64,000 nt of DNA from Alphaproteobacteria bacterium (GCA_021774625.1 JAJFIV010000007.1:123234-187233), one strand, 5' to 3'. Numbered from the stretch's first letter, positions 27,526 through 36,641 are shown. Translations and numbers: made by a program. The notes: generated from the letters alone by a model not told the origin.

Positions 27526-28333
27526 AGGGAAAACATTGCTGATCACGGGTGCCAGCCGCGGTATCGGGCTGGCCATCGGGCTGAGGGCGGCCCGGGACGG
27601 CGCCAATATCGCCATTGCCGCCAAAACGGCGGAACCGCATCCGAAATTGCAGGGCACCATTCACAGTGCGGCCGAAGAAATAGAAGCGGCAGGGGGCAAG
27701 GCCCTGCCTCTGGTGGTCGATATCCGTTCCGAGGAGGCCGTGGTTAAGGCTGTAGAAAAAACAGCGGAGACCTTCGGCGGCATCGATATCCTGATTAACA
27801 ATGCCAGCGCCATATCGCTGACAGGAACCCTGCAAACGGATATGAAGCGCTATGATCTGATGCATCAGGTGAATGCGCGCGGCACCTTTCTCTGCTCAAA
27901 AACCTGCATTCCCCATCTCAAGAAGGCTGAGAATCCTCATATTCTGAACCTTTCACCGCCGCTGAATATGGAGGAACGCTGGTTCGCGCCTCATGTCGCC
28001 TATTCCATGGCAAAATACGGTATGAGCCTCTGCGTGCTGGGCATGGCAGGTGAGCTTCGAAAAGATGGCGTCGCCGTTAACGCACTCTGGCCCCGCACCA
28101 CCATTGCCACTGCGGCCATTCAAAATCTGCTGGGCGGCGATGAGATTATGAAACGCAGCCGCAAGCCGGAAATTCTTGCGGATGCCGCCCATATTATTCT
28201 GCGGCGAAAGGCCCGTGAGTGTACCGGAAACTTCTTTATCGATGATGAGGTGCTGGCGTCCGAAGGAATCACCGATCTGACAGACTATGCGGTCGACCCC
28301 GGCCAGCAACTGGCGCCTGACTTTTTTGTTTGA
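27512..28333 (+). CDS. Short-chain dehydrogenase/reductase, HSDL2-like
   Basis: A 273-residue SDR enzyme. The cofactor motif is TGASRGIGLAIGLRAA, with NNASAIS downstream and the catalytic YSMAKYG (Tyr-x-x-x-Lys). The serine expected before it is in ILNLSPPLNM. The long insertion IAAKTAEPHPKLQGTIHSAA after the first beta-alpha unit is typical of the HSDL2 group, peroxisomal or bacterial SDRs thought to act on acyl substrates. It overlaps the MBL gene, and fadD follows after 99 bases. Confidence 0.9.
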   Translation: MTSLKGKTLLITGASRGIGLAIGLRAARDGANIAIAAKTAEPHPKLQGTIHSAAEEIEAAGGKALPLVVDIRSEEAVVKAVEKTAETFGGIDILINNASAISLTGTLQTDMKRYDLMHQVNARGTFLCSKTCIPHLKKAENPHILNLSPPLNMEERWFAPHVAYSMAKYGMSLCVLGMAGELRKDGVAVNALWPRTTIATAAIQNLLGGDEIMKRSRKPEILADAAHIILRRKARECTGNFFIDDEVLASEGITDLTDYAVDPGQQLAPDFFV

Positions 28334-28432
28334 ATATATTTTATTGTTTTGCGTTAGACTGGCCCACATATTGAATCTAGAGTCTTTCAAGGGTAACCCA
28401 ACCACGGTCAAACGGCTGCGAGGAGATAAGAT

Positions 28433-30124
28433 TTGACGGAACGGCCCTGGCTGAAAAGTTATCCCCGCACCATCCGCTGGGATGAGCGGTTTGAAGCAAA
28501 ACCTCTTTATTCCGTCTTTGACGACACTGCCCGTGAGCGGCCGGATGCTCCTTATCTCGATTTTTTCGATAAAACCTACAGTTACCGTGAAGCGAGTGAT
28601 CTGATTGCCCGTCTGACCAAAGGGCTGCAGGATTTGGGCGTGATCCGCGGCACCAAGGTTGGTCTGTTCCTTCCCAATTGTCCGCAATATGTTATCGGGT
28701 ATTACGCCATTTTGAAAGCCGGCGGGATCGTGGTGAATTACAGTCCGCTTTATTCTGTTCCCGAGCTGCTTCACCAGGTGGAGGACAGTGAAACCGACTT
28801 CATGATCACGCTGGATCTTGAGGCGCTCTATCCTAAGATAAAGGAGGTCTTTGATAAGAGCCGCTTGAAAAAACTGATTGTCGGTTCTTTTGCCGGGAGC
28901 TTGCCCTTTCCGAAAAACTGGCTATTTCGGCTATTCAAGGCGAAGGCGATCAGTAAGGTGCCGCGGCATAATGACATGATCTGCCTTGGGCAGCTTCTGG
29001 AGAATAATGACGGCAGTTACAGGCCTGTCGAGATTGACCCGGCAGAGGATGTGGCGGTGCTTCAATATACCGGTGGAACCACGGGTGTTCCCAAAGGCGC
29101 TATGCTGACCCATGCCAATATCTATATCAATGCCAAACAGATTCTTGCCTGGGACCAGAGCATTGAGCCGGGAAATGTTCGCATGCTGGGCGCTCTGCCG
29201 CTGTTTCATGTCTTCGCCATGACGGTTGTCCTCAATGTGACCACGATGTCAGCCGGAACTATTTTTCTGATGCCTAAATTCGAGCTGGAAGGCGCCCTGA
29301 AATTGATCGCAAAGAAAAAAATTGCCCAGATGCCGGGGGTCCCCACCATGTATAATGCCATCCTCAATCACCCCAAATTGAGCAAATATGACCTGTCGTC
29401 GCTGCAAGGATGCTTCTCCGGCGGCGCACCGCTGCCGGTGAAGGTCAAAAAACGATTTGAGGAATTGGTGAAAAATGTGAAGGTGATTGAAGGCTATGGC
29501 CTGACGGAAAGCTCGCCGGTGGCGGCGGCAAATCCGACTTTTGGCGTGAATAAGCCTGGCTCGATCGGCTTGCCTATCCCCGGGACGGATATCATTGTCG
29601 CTGATCGTGAAAACCCGCGCAAAATTCTGGCCCGCGGGGAAACCGGGGAAATCTGCATTGCCGGACCGCAGGTGATGAAGGGTTACTGGAACAGGCCGGC
29701 GGAAACGGCGAGCACGATTATAGACGGCCGTCTGCGCACAGGTGATATCGGCTATATGGATGATGACGGCTATACCTTCATCATTGACCGGGACAAGGAC
29801 ATGATCCTGGTCGGCGGATTCAATGCCTTTCCGCGTCAGATCGAGGAAGCGATCTATGGTCACCCGGCAGTTAAGGAAGTGACCGTGATCGGCATTCCCC
29901 ATGACTATCTGGGCGAAGTGCCAAAGGCGTTTGTCGTATTGAAGAATAAGGATGAGAATATCGATGAGGAAAAGCTGAAGGATTTTCTGAAATCCCGGCT
30001 GGGTAAACATGAACAGCCCCATGAAATCGAATTTCGCGAGACGCTTCCCAAAACCATGATCGGCAAATTGTCCAAGAAGGAACTGGTGGCGGAAGAAAAG
30101 GCGAAACGGGAACAGAATAATTGA
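28433..30124 (+). CDS. fadD: Long-chain fatty-acid-CoA ligase
   Basis: A 563-residue adenylate-forming enzyme that activates fatty acids to acyl-CoA at the cytoplasmic face of the membrane. The AMP-binding motif is LQYTGGTTGVPKGAMLTH; other core motifs are YGLTESSPV, TGDIGYMDDDGYTFI and the C-terminal Lys region LPKTMIGKLSKKEL. The length fits FadD. The start codon is TTG, supported by AGGAGATAAGA immediately upstream. It lies 99 bases after the SDR gene, which may carry its own promoter. Family assignment is secure; chain-length preference is not. Confidence 0.93.
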   Translation: MTERPWLKSYPRTIRWDERFEAKPLYSVFDDTARERPDAPYLDFFDKTYSYREASDLIARLTKGLQDLGVIRGTKVGLFLPNCPQYVIGYYAILKAGGIVVNYSPLYSVPELLHQVEDSETDFMITLDLEALYPKIKEVFDKSRLKKLIVGSFAGSLPFPKNWLFRLFKAKAISKVPRHNDMICLGQLLENNDGSYRPVEIDPAEDVAVLQYTGGTTGVPKGAMLTHANIYINAKQILAWDQSIEPGNVRMLGALPLFHVFAMTVVLNVTTMSAGTIFLMPKFELEGALKLIAKKKIAQMPGVPTMYNAILNHPKLSKYDLSSLQGCFSGGAPLPVKVKKRFEELVKNVKVIEGYGLTESSPVAAANPTFGVNKPGSIGLPIPGTDIIVADRENPRKILARGETGEICIAGPQVMKGYWNRPAETASTIIDGRLRTGDIGYMDDDGYTFIIDRDKDMILVGGFNAFPRQIEEAIYGHPAVKEVTVIGIPHDYLGEVPKAFVVLKNKDENIDEEKLKDFLKSRLGKHEQPHEIEFRETLPKTMIGKLSKKELVAEEKAKREQNN

Positions 30125-30190
30125 TTGAACCCCGCGGGATTGCTGGTTAGATTGCCCGCACTTGAAAACCCCTGACTGCTCGAGGAATGC

Positions 30191-30451
30191 ATGCCAGCCA
30201 AATCATCGCCAGTTCCGGACGATATTGCCGCAATGAGCTTCGAAGAGGCGCTGGCGGCGCTGGAGCAGATTGTCTCGAAACTTGAGGCCGGGGAGGTCAG
30301 CCTGGAGGATTCCATTGAAATCTATACCCGCGGCAGCTTTTTAAAACACCATTGCGAGCAGAAATTGCAGTCCGCCAAAGCCCGGATTGAAAAAATTACG
30401 TTGCCAGATACGGGCGAACCCACAGGTTCCGAGCCCTTCACCGCCGATTAA
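30191..30451 (+). CDS. xseB: Exodeoxyribonuclease VII small subunit
   Basis: An 86-residue protein containing the XseB pattern: MSFEEALAALEQIVSKLEAG, EVSLEDSIEIYTRG and the C-terminal half LKHHCEQKLQSAKARIEKI. XseB wraps around the large subunit XseA in the nuclease that degrades single-stranded DNA from either end. The gene lies 11 bases before ispA, the common proteobacterial order. The ATG at 30191 follows GAGGAATGC. Confidence 0.95.
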   Translation: MPAKSSPVPDDIAAMSFEEALAALEQIVSKLEAGEVSLEDSIEIYTRGSFLKHHCEQKLQSAKARIEKITLPDTGEPTGSEPFTAD

Positions 30452-30462
30452 GGGGCTGTTTT

Positions 30463-31359
30463 GTGACCGAAATTGTTTCTCTGAAACATGCCATGAAATT
30501 AACCGCGGATGCGGTTGATAAAAAACTCGACCATTTGATGCCGGTGCCCGAAGGGGCGGAAAGGCGGGTGGTGGAAGCCATGCGCTATTCCATGTTTGCC
30601 GGCGGCAAGAGGCTCCGGCCCTTTCTGGTCTCGATCAGCGCCGATCTTTTTGGCGTCAGTCAGGTCAGCGCCCTGCGCGTGGGCGCCGCCGTCGAGTGTG
30701 TTCATTGCTATTCGCTGATTCATGATGATCTGCCGGCGATGGATGATGATGAAATCCGCCGCGGACGCCCGACAGCCCATATCGAATTCGACGAGGCAAC
30801 CGCCGTGCTGGCCGGCGACGGTCTCCTGACCCTGGCATTTGAGATTCTGGCCCATGACGAAACCCATGCCGACCCCCGCGTGCGTTGCGAACTTGTGACG
30901 GCCCTGGCGTCATCGGCCGGCGCTCATGGTATGGTTGGCGGGCAGATGCTTGATCTGGCCGCGGAAAACGCCCAGCTGGATATGGGCGAGATTACCCGCC
31001 TGCAGCATCTTAAAACCGGTGCGCTGATGGGCTTTTCCGTGGAGGCCGGGGCAATTCTTGGCAAGGCGTCTCAGACGACCCGTGGTCATCTTGCCGCCTA
31101 TGCCCGCGACCTGGGCCTTGCGTTTCAGATTGCCGATGATCTTCTTGATGTGGAAGGCGATCCGGGAGAGGTGGGCAAAGCCACCGGCAAGGATGACGAC
31201 GCCGGCAAGGCGACGCTGGTGTCCTTGCTGGGAATTGAGCGGGCGCGCCAGCAGGCCCAGCTTTTATCGGATCAGGCCATTTCCCATCTCAGGGAATTTG
31301 GTGACCGCGGCGTCCTGTTGAAGGAACTGGCCCGCTTTGTGATCAACCGTAAAAAATGA
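30463..31359 (+). CDS. ispA: Farnesyl diphosphate synthase / polyprenyl synthetase
   Basis: A 298-residue trans-isoprenyl diphosphate synthase that condenses isopentenyl diphosphate with allylic diphosphates. The first Asp-rich motif is SLIHDDLPAMDDDEIRRGRP and the second is LAFQIADDLLDVEGD; GGKRLRPFL is the usual N-terminal substrate site. The start is GTG. The usual downstream partner in Alphaproteobacteria, dxs, is absent; sfsA follows with a four-base ATGA overlap. Product chain length (C15 or other) is inferred from operon position only. Confidence 0.93.
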   Translation: MTEIVSLKHAMKLTADAVDKKLDHLMPVPEGAERRVVEAMRYSMFAGGKRLRPFLVSISADLFGVSQVSALRVGAAVECVHCYSLIHDDLPAMDDDEIRRGRPTAHIEFDEATAVLAGDGLLTLAFEILAHDETHADPRVRCELVTALASSAGAHGMVGGQMLDLAAENAQLDMGEITRLQHLKTGALMGFSVEAGAILGKASQTTRGHLAAYARDLGLAFQIADDLLDVEGDPGEVGKATGKDDDAGKATLVSLLGIERARQQAQLLSDQAISHLREFGDRGVLLKELARFVINRKK

Positions 31360-32048
31360 AACTCCACGCCCCGCTGCTCCGGGCGACGCTGATCCGGCGT
31401 TACAAACGTTTTTTAGCGGATGTGACACTGGAAAGCGGTGAGGTAGTGACCGCGCATTGCGCCAATTCCGGCTCCATGCTTGGGGTGAAGGAACCGGGGT
31501 CCACCGTCTGGCTGTCACCTTCCACAAATCCCAAGGCGAAACTGGATTATCGCTGGGAACTCATTGAGGTGGATGGCGCGCTGGTCGGCATCAATACCAG
31601 CCATCCCAACCGGATTGTCGAAGAGGCCATTGCCGCGGATCAAATCCCCGAGCTGACCGGCTATGCCGATATGCGCCGGGAGGTGAAATACGGCGAAAAT
31701 TCGCGCATTGATCTCCTGCTGTCCAAGCCCGGCCTTTGTTATGTGGAAGTCAAGAATGTGACCATGCGGGCGGGTAAGATGGCGCTGTTCCCCGATGCGG
31801 TGACGGCCCGCGGCACCAAGCATCTCGGCGAACTGATCACGATGGCGGCGGAAGGATACCGGGCGGTCATGTTTTATCTGGTCCAGCGGCCGGACTGCGA
31901 AGCCTTCGGCACTGCGGGGGAAATTGACCCTGTTTACGCCAGAACACTCAGGCAGGCGTTAACCAAAAGGGTAGAAATTCTGTGCTATCAATGCCATATG
32001 AGCACCGATGAGATTATCATCGAAAAACCGCTCCCTATCAAATTGTAA
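31356..32048 (+). CDS. sfsA: Sugar fermentation stimulation protein homologue
   Basis: A 230-residue SfsA protein. Landmarks are LIRRYKRFLADVTLESGEVV, HCANSGSM, SRIDLLL and VEVKNVTM, with the PD-(D/E)xK-like nuclease core seen as D-(x)-EVK. In E. coli SfsA affects maltose metabolism and binds DNA nonspecifically; its role elsewhere is poorly known. It begins four bases before the ispA stop, so it is translationally coupled to isoprenoid synthesis genes. Confidence 0.95.
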   Translation: MKLHAPLLRATLIRRYKRFLADVTLESGEVVTAHCANSGSMLGVKEPGSTVWLSPSTNPKAKLDYRWELIEVDGALVGINTSHPNRIVEEAIAADQIPELTGYADMRREVKYGENSRIDLLLSKPGLCYVEVKNVTMRAGKMALFPDAVTARGTKHLGELITMAAEGYRAVMFYLVQRPDCEAFGTAGEIDPVYARTLRQALTKRVEILCYQCHMSTDEIIIEKPLPIKL

Positions 32049-32097
32049 GGCAGGGTGATAGGATGATGGAAGCCCCTTTGGCGGAAGGAATGCCGAG

Positions 32098-32922
32098 ATG
32101 AATTATATGACGGCGGAAAGCGCCGTGGCGGTGCGTGACGGCACCATCAAAATACACGGTCCGGCGGATTTTGACGGCATGCGCCGTGCCGGAAGGCTCG
32201 CCGCAGAAACCCTCGATTTTATCACCGCGCATGTTGCCCCTGGCGTGACGACGGAAAGACTGGACGATCTTTGCCGCGAATTTATCACCGACCGCGGGGC
32301 TGTGCCGGCGCCGCTGAATTACCGGGGCTTTCCGAAATCCATCTGCACCTCTGTCAATCACGTGGTCTGTCACGGCATTCCGGGGCCGAAACTGCTGAAG
32401 GAGGGCGACGCCCTTAACATTGATGTCACCGTCATTGTCGATGGCTGGCATGGCGACACCAGCCGGATGTTTTTTGTCGGCAAGCCCTCCGTTAAAGGCA
32501 AGCGGCTTGCGGATATCACCTATGAAGCCATGATGCGCGGTATTGCCGCTGTAAAGCCGGGGGCGACGCTGGGCGATATCGGTCACGCCGTCCAGAGTTT
32601 CGCGGAAGGCGAACGCTGTTCCGTGGTACGGGATTTTTGCGGTCATGGCCTGGGCCGGGTTTTTCATGATGAGCCCAATATTCTGCATTATGGCCGCCCG
32701 GGCGCGGGGGCGGAACTTCGGGAAGGCATGTTTTTCACCATCGAACCGATGATCAATCTCGGCCGCCCGGACGTAAAATTGCTGGAGGATGGCTGGACCG
32801 CCGTGACCCGCGACCGCTCGCTCTCCATGCAGTTTGAACATTCCGTCGGCGTCACCGCGGATGGTTGCGAAATCTTCACAACCTCTCCCAAAGGCCTGCA
32901 TCAGCCACCATACGGGATTTAA
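32098..32922 (+). CDS. map: Type I methionine aminopeptidase
   Basis: A 274-residue enzyme that removes the starting Met from new proteins. The five metal ligands are visible in order: DVTVIVDGWHGDTSRM (two Asp), CGHGLGRVFHDEPN (His), FTIEPMI (Glu) and QFEHSV (Glu). Start: ATG at 32098, with GAATGCCGAG before it. An N-terminal extension of about 20 residues precedes the first conserved segment IKIHGPADFDGMRRAGRLAA. The stop is followed by a palindromic repeat. Confidence 0.95.
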   Translation: MNYMTAESAVAVRDGTIKIHGPADFDGMRRAGRLAAETLDFITAHVAPGVTTERLDDLCREFITDRGAVPAPLNYRGFPKSICTSVNHVVCHGIPGPKLLKEGDALNIDVTVIVDGWHGDTSRMFFVGKPSVKGKRLADITYEAMMRGIAAVKPGATLGDIGHAVQSFAEGERCSVVRDFCGHGLGRVFHDEPNILHYGRPGAGAELREGMFFTIEPMINLGRPDVKLLEDGWTAVTRDRSLSMQFEHSVGVTADGCEIFTTSPKGLHQPPYGI

Positions 32923-32935
32923 ATCAACGGTTTCC

Positions 32936-32998
32936 CCTTTCGACAGGCTCAAGGCGAACGTTCGAGTGTAACCGGTCGTCCTGAGCCTGTCGAAGGAC
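32936..32998. repeat. TTCGACAGGCTCA palindromic intergenic repeat
   Basis: TTCGACAGGCTCA at 32939-32951 recurs as its exact reverse complement TGAGCCTGTCGAA at 32982-32994 with 30 bases between. Such dispersed elements are frequent in proteobacterial intergenic DNA. It lies between map and radC. Confidence 0.8.
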
Positions 32999-33081
32999 GG
33001 AGCACAGAACGCCCCTTCACACCGCGCTCAAAAACAGATACCAATAACAATTAACATCCTGTGGTTGTTTGTTGTGAGGCT

Positions 33082-33762
33082 ATGGCGGACCAACCCCATT
33101 ATATCGGCCATCGAAAACGGCTGCGTGAACGGTTCCTGAAATCCGGCGCGGAAGCGCTGGCGGATTATGAATTGCTGGAGTTGCTGCTATGCATCGCCAT
33201 CCCGCGGCGTGATGTGAAGCCGCTGGCAAAGTCGCTGATTGACCAGTTCGGCAGTTTCGCCGAGGTTATTACTGCCGAGCCGGCGCGCCTGAAAGAGGTC
33301 AAAGGTCTGGGTGAAGGGGCCATTACGGCCCTCAAGATCGCTCAGGCCTCCGCGCTGCGCCTCGCCCGCGAACAGGTGACCGGCAAACCGGTGCTGAGTT
33401 CCTGGCAGACGCTGTTGTCCTACTGCCGTTCCGCCATGGCCTATAACAAGACTGAACAGTTCCGCATCCTGTTTCTTGACCGGAAAAACGTGCTGATCGT
33501 CGATGAGGTCCAGCAGCAGGGAACCGTCGATCACACCCCGGTCTATCCCCGGGAGGTGATCAAACGCGCCCTGGAGCTTGGCGCTTCCGCCATCATCCTC
33601 ACCCACAACCATCCGTCCGGCGATCCCGCGCCAAGCCGCGACGATATCGCCATGACCCGGGAAATCGTCGAAGCCGGCAAACGCCTCGGCGTCACCGTCC
33701 ATGATCATGTGATTGTCGGCAAGAAGGGTCATGCCAGCTTCAAGGCCATGGGGCTGTTATAG
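33082..33762 (+). CDS. radC: RadC family JAB-domain protein
   Basis: A 226-residue protein, named DNA repair protein RadC although that role is doubtful. The N-terminus ([29 protein letters not shown]) and helix-hairpin-helix region [15 protein letters not shown] precede the JAB/MPN+ metalloprotease-like domain. Its zinc motif is complete: [17 protein letters not shown] (HxH...D). I chose the ATG at 33082 after TGAGG; a GTG seven codons upstream is the alternative. Confidence 0.93.
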   Translation: MADQPHYIGHRKRLRERFLKSGAEALADYELLELLLCIAIPRRDVKPLAKSLIDQFGSFAEVITAEPARLKEVKGLGEGAITALKIAQASALRLAREQVTGKPVLSSWQTLLSYCRSAMAYNKTEQFRILFLDRKNVLIVDEVQQQGTVDHTPVYPREVIKRALELGASAIILTHNHPSGDPAPSRDDIAMTREIVEAGKRLGVTVHDHVIVGKKGHASFKAMGLL

Positions 33763-33825
33763 GCTTGAGGCAAGTCTCCAGACCTGCTAGGGAAACGCCA
33801 TTCATTCCTAGCGTAAGGCCCGCCG

Positions 33826-35118
33826 ATGATCTCGCGTTATTCCCGTCCCGAAATGGTTGCCATCTGGGAGCCTGAAAGCAAATTCCAGATCTGGTTCGAG
33901 ATTGAAGCCCATGCCTGCGATGCGCAGGCGGCGCTGGGCGTGATCCCGAAAGAGGCGGCCAGGGCGGTTTGGGAACGGGGCGCGTTTGAGGTTGACCGCA
34001 TTGACGAGATCGAGCGGGAAGTCAAACACGACGTCATCGCCTTCCTGACCAATCTGGCCGAGCATGTGGGCGATGAGGCGCGCTTTGTCCATCAGGGCAT
34101 GACGTCGTCCGACGTGCTGGATACCTGTTTTAATCTCCAGCTTGTGAAGGCGGCGGACCTGCTGATCGCCGATATGGACAAGCTGCTGGCGGTTCTGAAA
34201 CGGCGCGCCCTGGAACATAAGGATTCCGTCTGTATCGGCCGTTCTCACGGCATTCATGCGGAGCCGGTCACCTTTGGTCTGAAAATGGCCGCGGCTTATG
34301 CGGAATTTTCCCGCGGCCGGGAACGGCTGGTGACGGCGCGGAAGGAAGTCGCCACCTGCGCTATTTCCGGCGCCGTCGGCACCTTCGCCAATATCGACCC
34401 CGCCGTCGAAGCCCATGTGGCGGCAAAAATGGGTCTGGAGGTAGAGCCGGTCTCCACTCAGGTTATCCCCCGCGACCGGCACGCGGCCTATTTCGCCGCC
34501 CTTGGCGTCGTGGCGTCATCGGTGGAGCGGCTGGCCGTTGAAATCCGCCATTTGCAGCGCACCGAAGTGCTGGAAGCGGAAGAATATTTTTCACCGGGCC
34601 AGAAGGGCTCCTCCGCCATGCCCCACAAGCGCAACCCGATTCTGACGGAAAATCTTACCGGCCTTGCCCGTATCGTCCGCGGCTTTGTGGTGCCGGCGAT
34701 GGAGAATGTGGCGCTGTGGCATGAGCGGGATATCTCCCATTCCTCGGTTGAGCGCATGATCGGCCCCGACGCGACAGTGACGCTGGATTTTGCCCTGGCG
34801 CGCCTCACGATGGTGATGGATAAACTGCTGGTCTATCCGGAGCGCATGAAGGAAAATATGGATAAGCTTGGCGGCCTGATCCATTCGCAAAGGGTGCTTC
34901 TTGCGCTCACGCAGGCTGGCATCAGCCGCGAAGACTCATACCGCCTCGTGCAGCGCAACGCCATGAAAGTCTGGAAAGAGGGCGGCTATCTGCTGGATTA
35001 TCTTAAGGCGGATAAAGATGTCACTGCCGCTCTGTCAGATACCCGGCTCAAAAGCCTGTTCGATCTCGGCTATCACCTGAAGCATGTCGACACCATCTTT
35101 AGCAGGGTCTTTGATTAG
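33826..35118 (+). CDS. purB: Adenylosuccinate lyase
   Basis: A 430-residue lyase of the fumarase/aspartase superfamily acting twice in purine synthesis: it releases fumarate from SAICAR and from adenylosuccinate. Landmarks are HQGMTSSDVLDTCFNLQ, GRSHGIHAEPVTFGLKMA and the signature GSSAMPHKRNPILTENL. The length is typical of the short bacterial form. The start ATG follows TAAGGCCCGCCG. Confidence 0.97.
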   Translation: MISRYSRPEMVAIWEPESKFQIWFEIEAHACDAQAALGVIPKEAARAVWERGAFEVDRIDEIEREVKHDVIAFLTNLAEHVGDEARFVHQGMTSSDVLDTCFNLQLVKAADLLIADMDKLLAVLKRRALEHKDSVCIGRSHGIHAEPVTFGLKMAAAYAEFSRGRERLVTARKEVATCAISGAVGTFANIDPAVEAHVAAKMGLEVEPVSTQVIPRDRHAAYFAALGVVASSVERLAVEIRHLQRTEVLEAEEYFSPGQKGSSAMPHKRNPILTENLTGLARIVRGFVVPAMENVALWHERDISHSSVERMIGPDATVTLDFALARLTMVMDKLLVYPERMKENMDKLGGLIHSQRVLLALTQAGISREDSYRLVQRNAMKVWKEGGYLLDYLKADKDVTAALSDTRLKSLFDLGYHLKHVDTIFSRVFD

Positions 35119-35147
35119 GGTCCCGACCATAAGACCCCAAAGTCACC

Positions 35148-35591
35148 TTATTGGTTGATGCCGATAATGATGCCAATCCCAATGACGGCCACTAAAAGGG
35201 CCGTCGGCACCAGCAATATCTGCACAATTGCCTCCCACCCCTTGATGACGCCCGTCGAAATTTCATAGGGTTCCTTCAAAAACCGCGACAGGGATTTTGT
35301 TTGCGACGGGCCAAATCTGCTGGCCCGGTTCATCACAGTTGGCACGCCGAGATAGGCCGCAAGATAAAAACTACTGATGACAACCATAAACAGGGTTTCG
35401 GCGCTTTTCCAAAAAACCAGGCCAAACACGCCCAAGATGGCGACGTTGACCACCGCAAATGCCCGATAGGCAAACGGATGCATCCGGCTGTTCGAATGGA
35501 CCAGCTGCGTGATTCTGGCTTCAGGCCGAGCAATTTGAAGCTCAGGTTCCAGAATTTGGCGTTCAGGGGATTCAGCGAGGAATAATGTCAT
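35148..35591 (-). CDS. Membrane protein divergent from nsrR-like gene, unknown function
   Basis: A 147-residue protein with three hydrophobic helices: AYRAFAVVNVAILGVFGLVF, a second at TLFMVVISSFYLAAYLGV, and a C-terminal one at LVPTALLVAVIGIGIIIG. I do not recognise a named family. The start is taken at 35591, since a longer frame would run through the operator; the ribosome site is weak. Its promoter shares the 23-bp inverted repeat with the nsrR-like repressor gene, so it is probably repressed by it and induced by nitric oxide. Confidence 0.7.
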   Translation of the reverse strand: MTLFLAESPERQILEPELQIARPEARITQLVHSNSRMHPFAYRAFAVVNVAILGVFGLVFWKSAETLFMVVISSFYLAAYLGVPTVMNRASRFGPSQTKSLSRFLKEPYEISTGVIKGWEAIVQILLVPTALLVAVIGIGIIIGINQ

Positions 35592-35609
35592 GGCATTGTC
35601 CGTTTTTGA

Positions 35610-35672
35610 CAAAAGATGTATATTATATATTGCTTTTACTTGCAAAAATCAATATATAATATACATCTTTTG
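35610..35672. promoter_or_regulatory. 23-bp inverted repeat operator between NsrR-like gene and membrane protein gene
   Basis: AAAAGATGTATATTATATAT followed by TG (35611-35632) is matched exactly by its reverse complement at 35650-35671, extended by one more pair outside; the spacer is 17 bases. Each arm starts with AAGATGTAT, which resembles half of the known NsrR site (AAGATGCATTT and its complement). Both genes would then be controlled by a repressor binding the arms. Confidence 0.75.
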
Positions 35673-35683
35673 AAAGGCTGCTT

Positions 35684-36127
35684 ATGCGATTGAATTTACA
35701 GACGGATTACGCCCTTCGCCTATTGATGCATCTGGCCGTAAATAAAGAGAAATTGTGCAAGATCGCAGAAGTCGCGGACCATTACGGAATTTCCAAGAAC
35801 CATATGATGAAGGTGGCATATCAATTGGGCCGGAATGGCGTTATTGAAACCGTGCGGGGCCGCTCCGGCGGGCTTCGTCTTGCCCAGCTGGCAGATGAGA
35901 TTATTGTCGGTCAAATTGTCCGGTTGATGGAGGCCGATATGGCAATTGTGGAATGTTTTCAGGGCGGCGCCGGAGAATGTTTCATAACGCCTGCCTGCCG
36001 TTTGAAAGTTATTCTTGGTGAAGCCGTCGAGGCATTTCTCACAGTTCTAGACGGCTATACGCTTGAACAGCTTGTTGGCGACAACGTCAGGCTCCATAAT
36101 CTGCTTGCACTGGAGATAGCGTCATGA
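35684..36127 (+). CDS. nsrR: Rrf2-family transcriptional repressor, NsrR-like
   Basis: A 147-residue Rrf2 regulator. The winged-helix part (MRLNLQTDYALRLLMHLAV, YGISKNHMMKVAYQLGRNG, VRGRSGGLRLA) is followed by the three-Cys cluster-binding loop CFQGGAGECFITPACRLK. This spacing of Cys residues matches NsrR, which binds a nitric-oxide-sensitive Fe-S cluster. A GAAAGG ribosome site precedes the start, and the gene overlaps the haemoglobin gene by four bases. The name is inferred from the Cys pattern and the haem partner. Confidence 0.88.
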   Translation: MRLNLQTDYALRLLMHLAVNKEKLCKIAEVADHYGISKNHMMKVAYQLGRNGVIETVRGRSGGLRLAQLADEIIVGQIVRLMEADMAIVECFQGGAGECFITPACRLKVILGEAVEAFLTVLDGYTLEQLVGDNVRLHNLLALEIAS

Positions 36128-36624
36128 CGGTTTTGATCCGGACGGCAGTGGAACGGCGGAAGCAACTGCAGGCCAGAGCGGCGGCAATGGGAATTGATGA
36201 AGCCTATATCTCGTTGCTGGTTGATCAGTTTTACCGCCGGGTCCGCGACCACCCCATGCTCGGGCCGATATTCGATAAGAAAATCGGCGAAAATTGGGAT
36301 GCGCACCTTCTTAACATGAAAGCATTCTGGACGTCTGTAGCTCTGAATGCCGGAGATTATTCAGGAAAACCGGTACCAAAGCATGTGCAGCTGACCGATG
36401 TCCGTCCTGCACATTTTAATATATGGCTTGGGCTTTTCCGGCGGACCCTGGAAGATACCGCGCCCTCACCCGAAGTTGTTATTTATTTTATGGAACGCGC
36501 CGAACGCATTGCCCAAAGCCTGCAATTCGCCATGTTCAGCATACCGGAAATCACACAGAAATCATCAAGAGAAACGGCGGAAAGAAATACCGGACCGGCC
36601 CCCGGCAGGGCTCAAAAAATATAG
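36124..36624 (+). CDS. Group III truncated haemoglobin
   Basis: A 166-residue globin of the truncated group III type. The proximal-His region is seen in DVRPAHFNIWLGLFRRTLED, and the distal region in LVDQFYRRVRDHPMLGPIF and WDAHLLNMKAFWTSVAL. Group III members, such as the Campylobacter protein Ctb, are induced with nitric oxide stress. The C-terminal ~25 residues after the globin fold are polar and probably disordered. Translational overlap with the NsrR-like repressor makes nitric oxide handling a sound inference. Confidence 0.9.
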   Translation: MTVLIRTAVERRKQLQARAAAMGIDEAYISLLVDQFYRRVRDHPMLGPIFDKKIGENWDAHLLNMKAFWTSVALNAGDYSGKPVPKHVQLTDVRPAHFNIWLGLFRRTLEDTAPSPEVVIYFMERAERIAQSLQFAMFSIPEITQKSSRETAERNTGPAPGRAQKI

Positions 36625-36641
36625 CAGAACCCCTATTCACA

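Noticed and set aside
27953..28774. Antisense reading frame across the end of the SDR gene and start of fadD
   Set aside because: It overlaps two well-supported genes and the gap between them, has no ribosome site and no recognisable domain.
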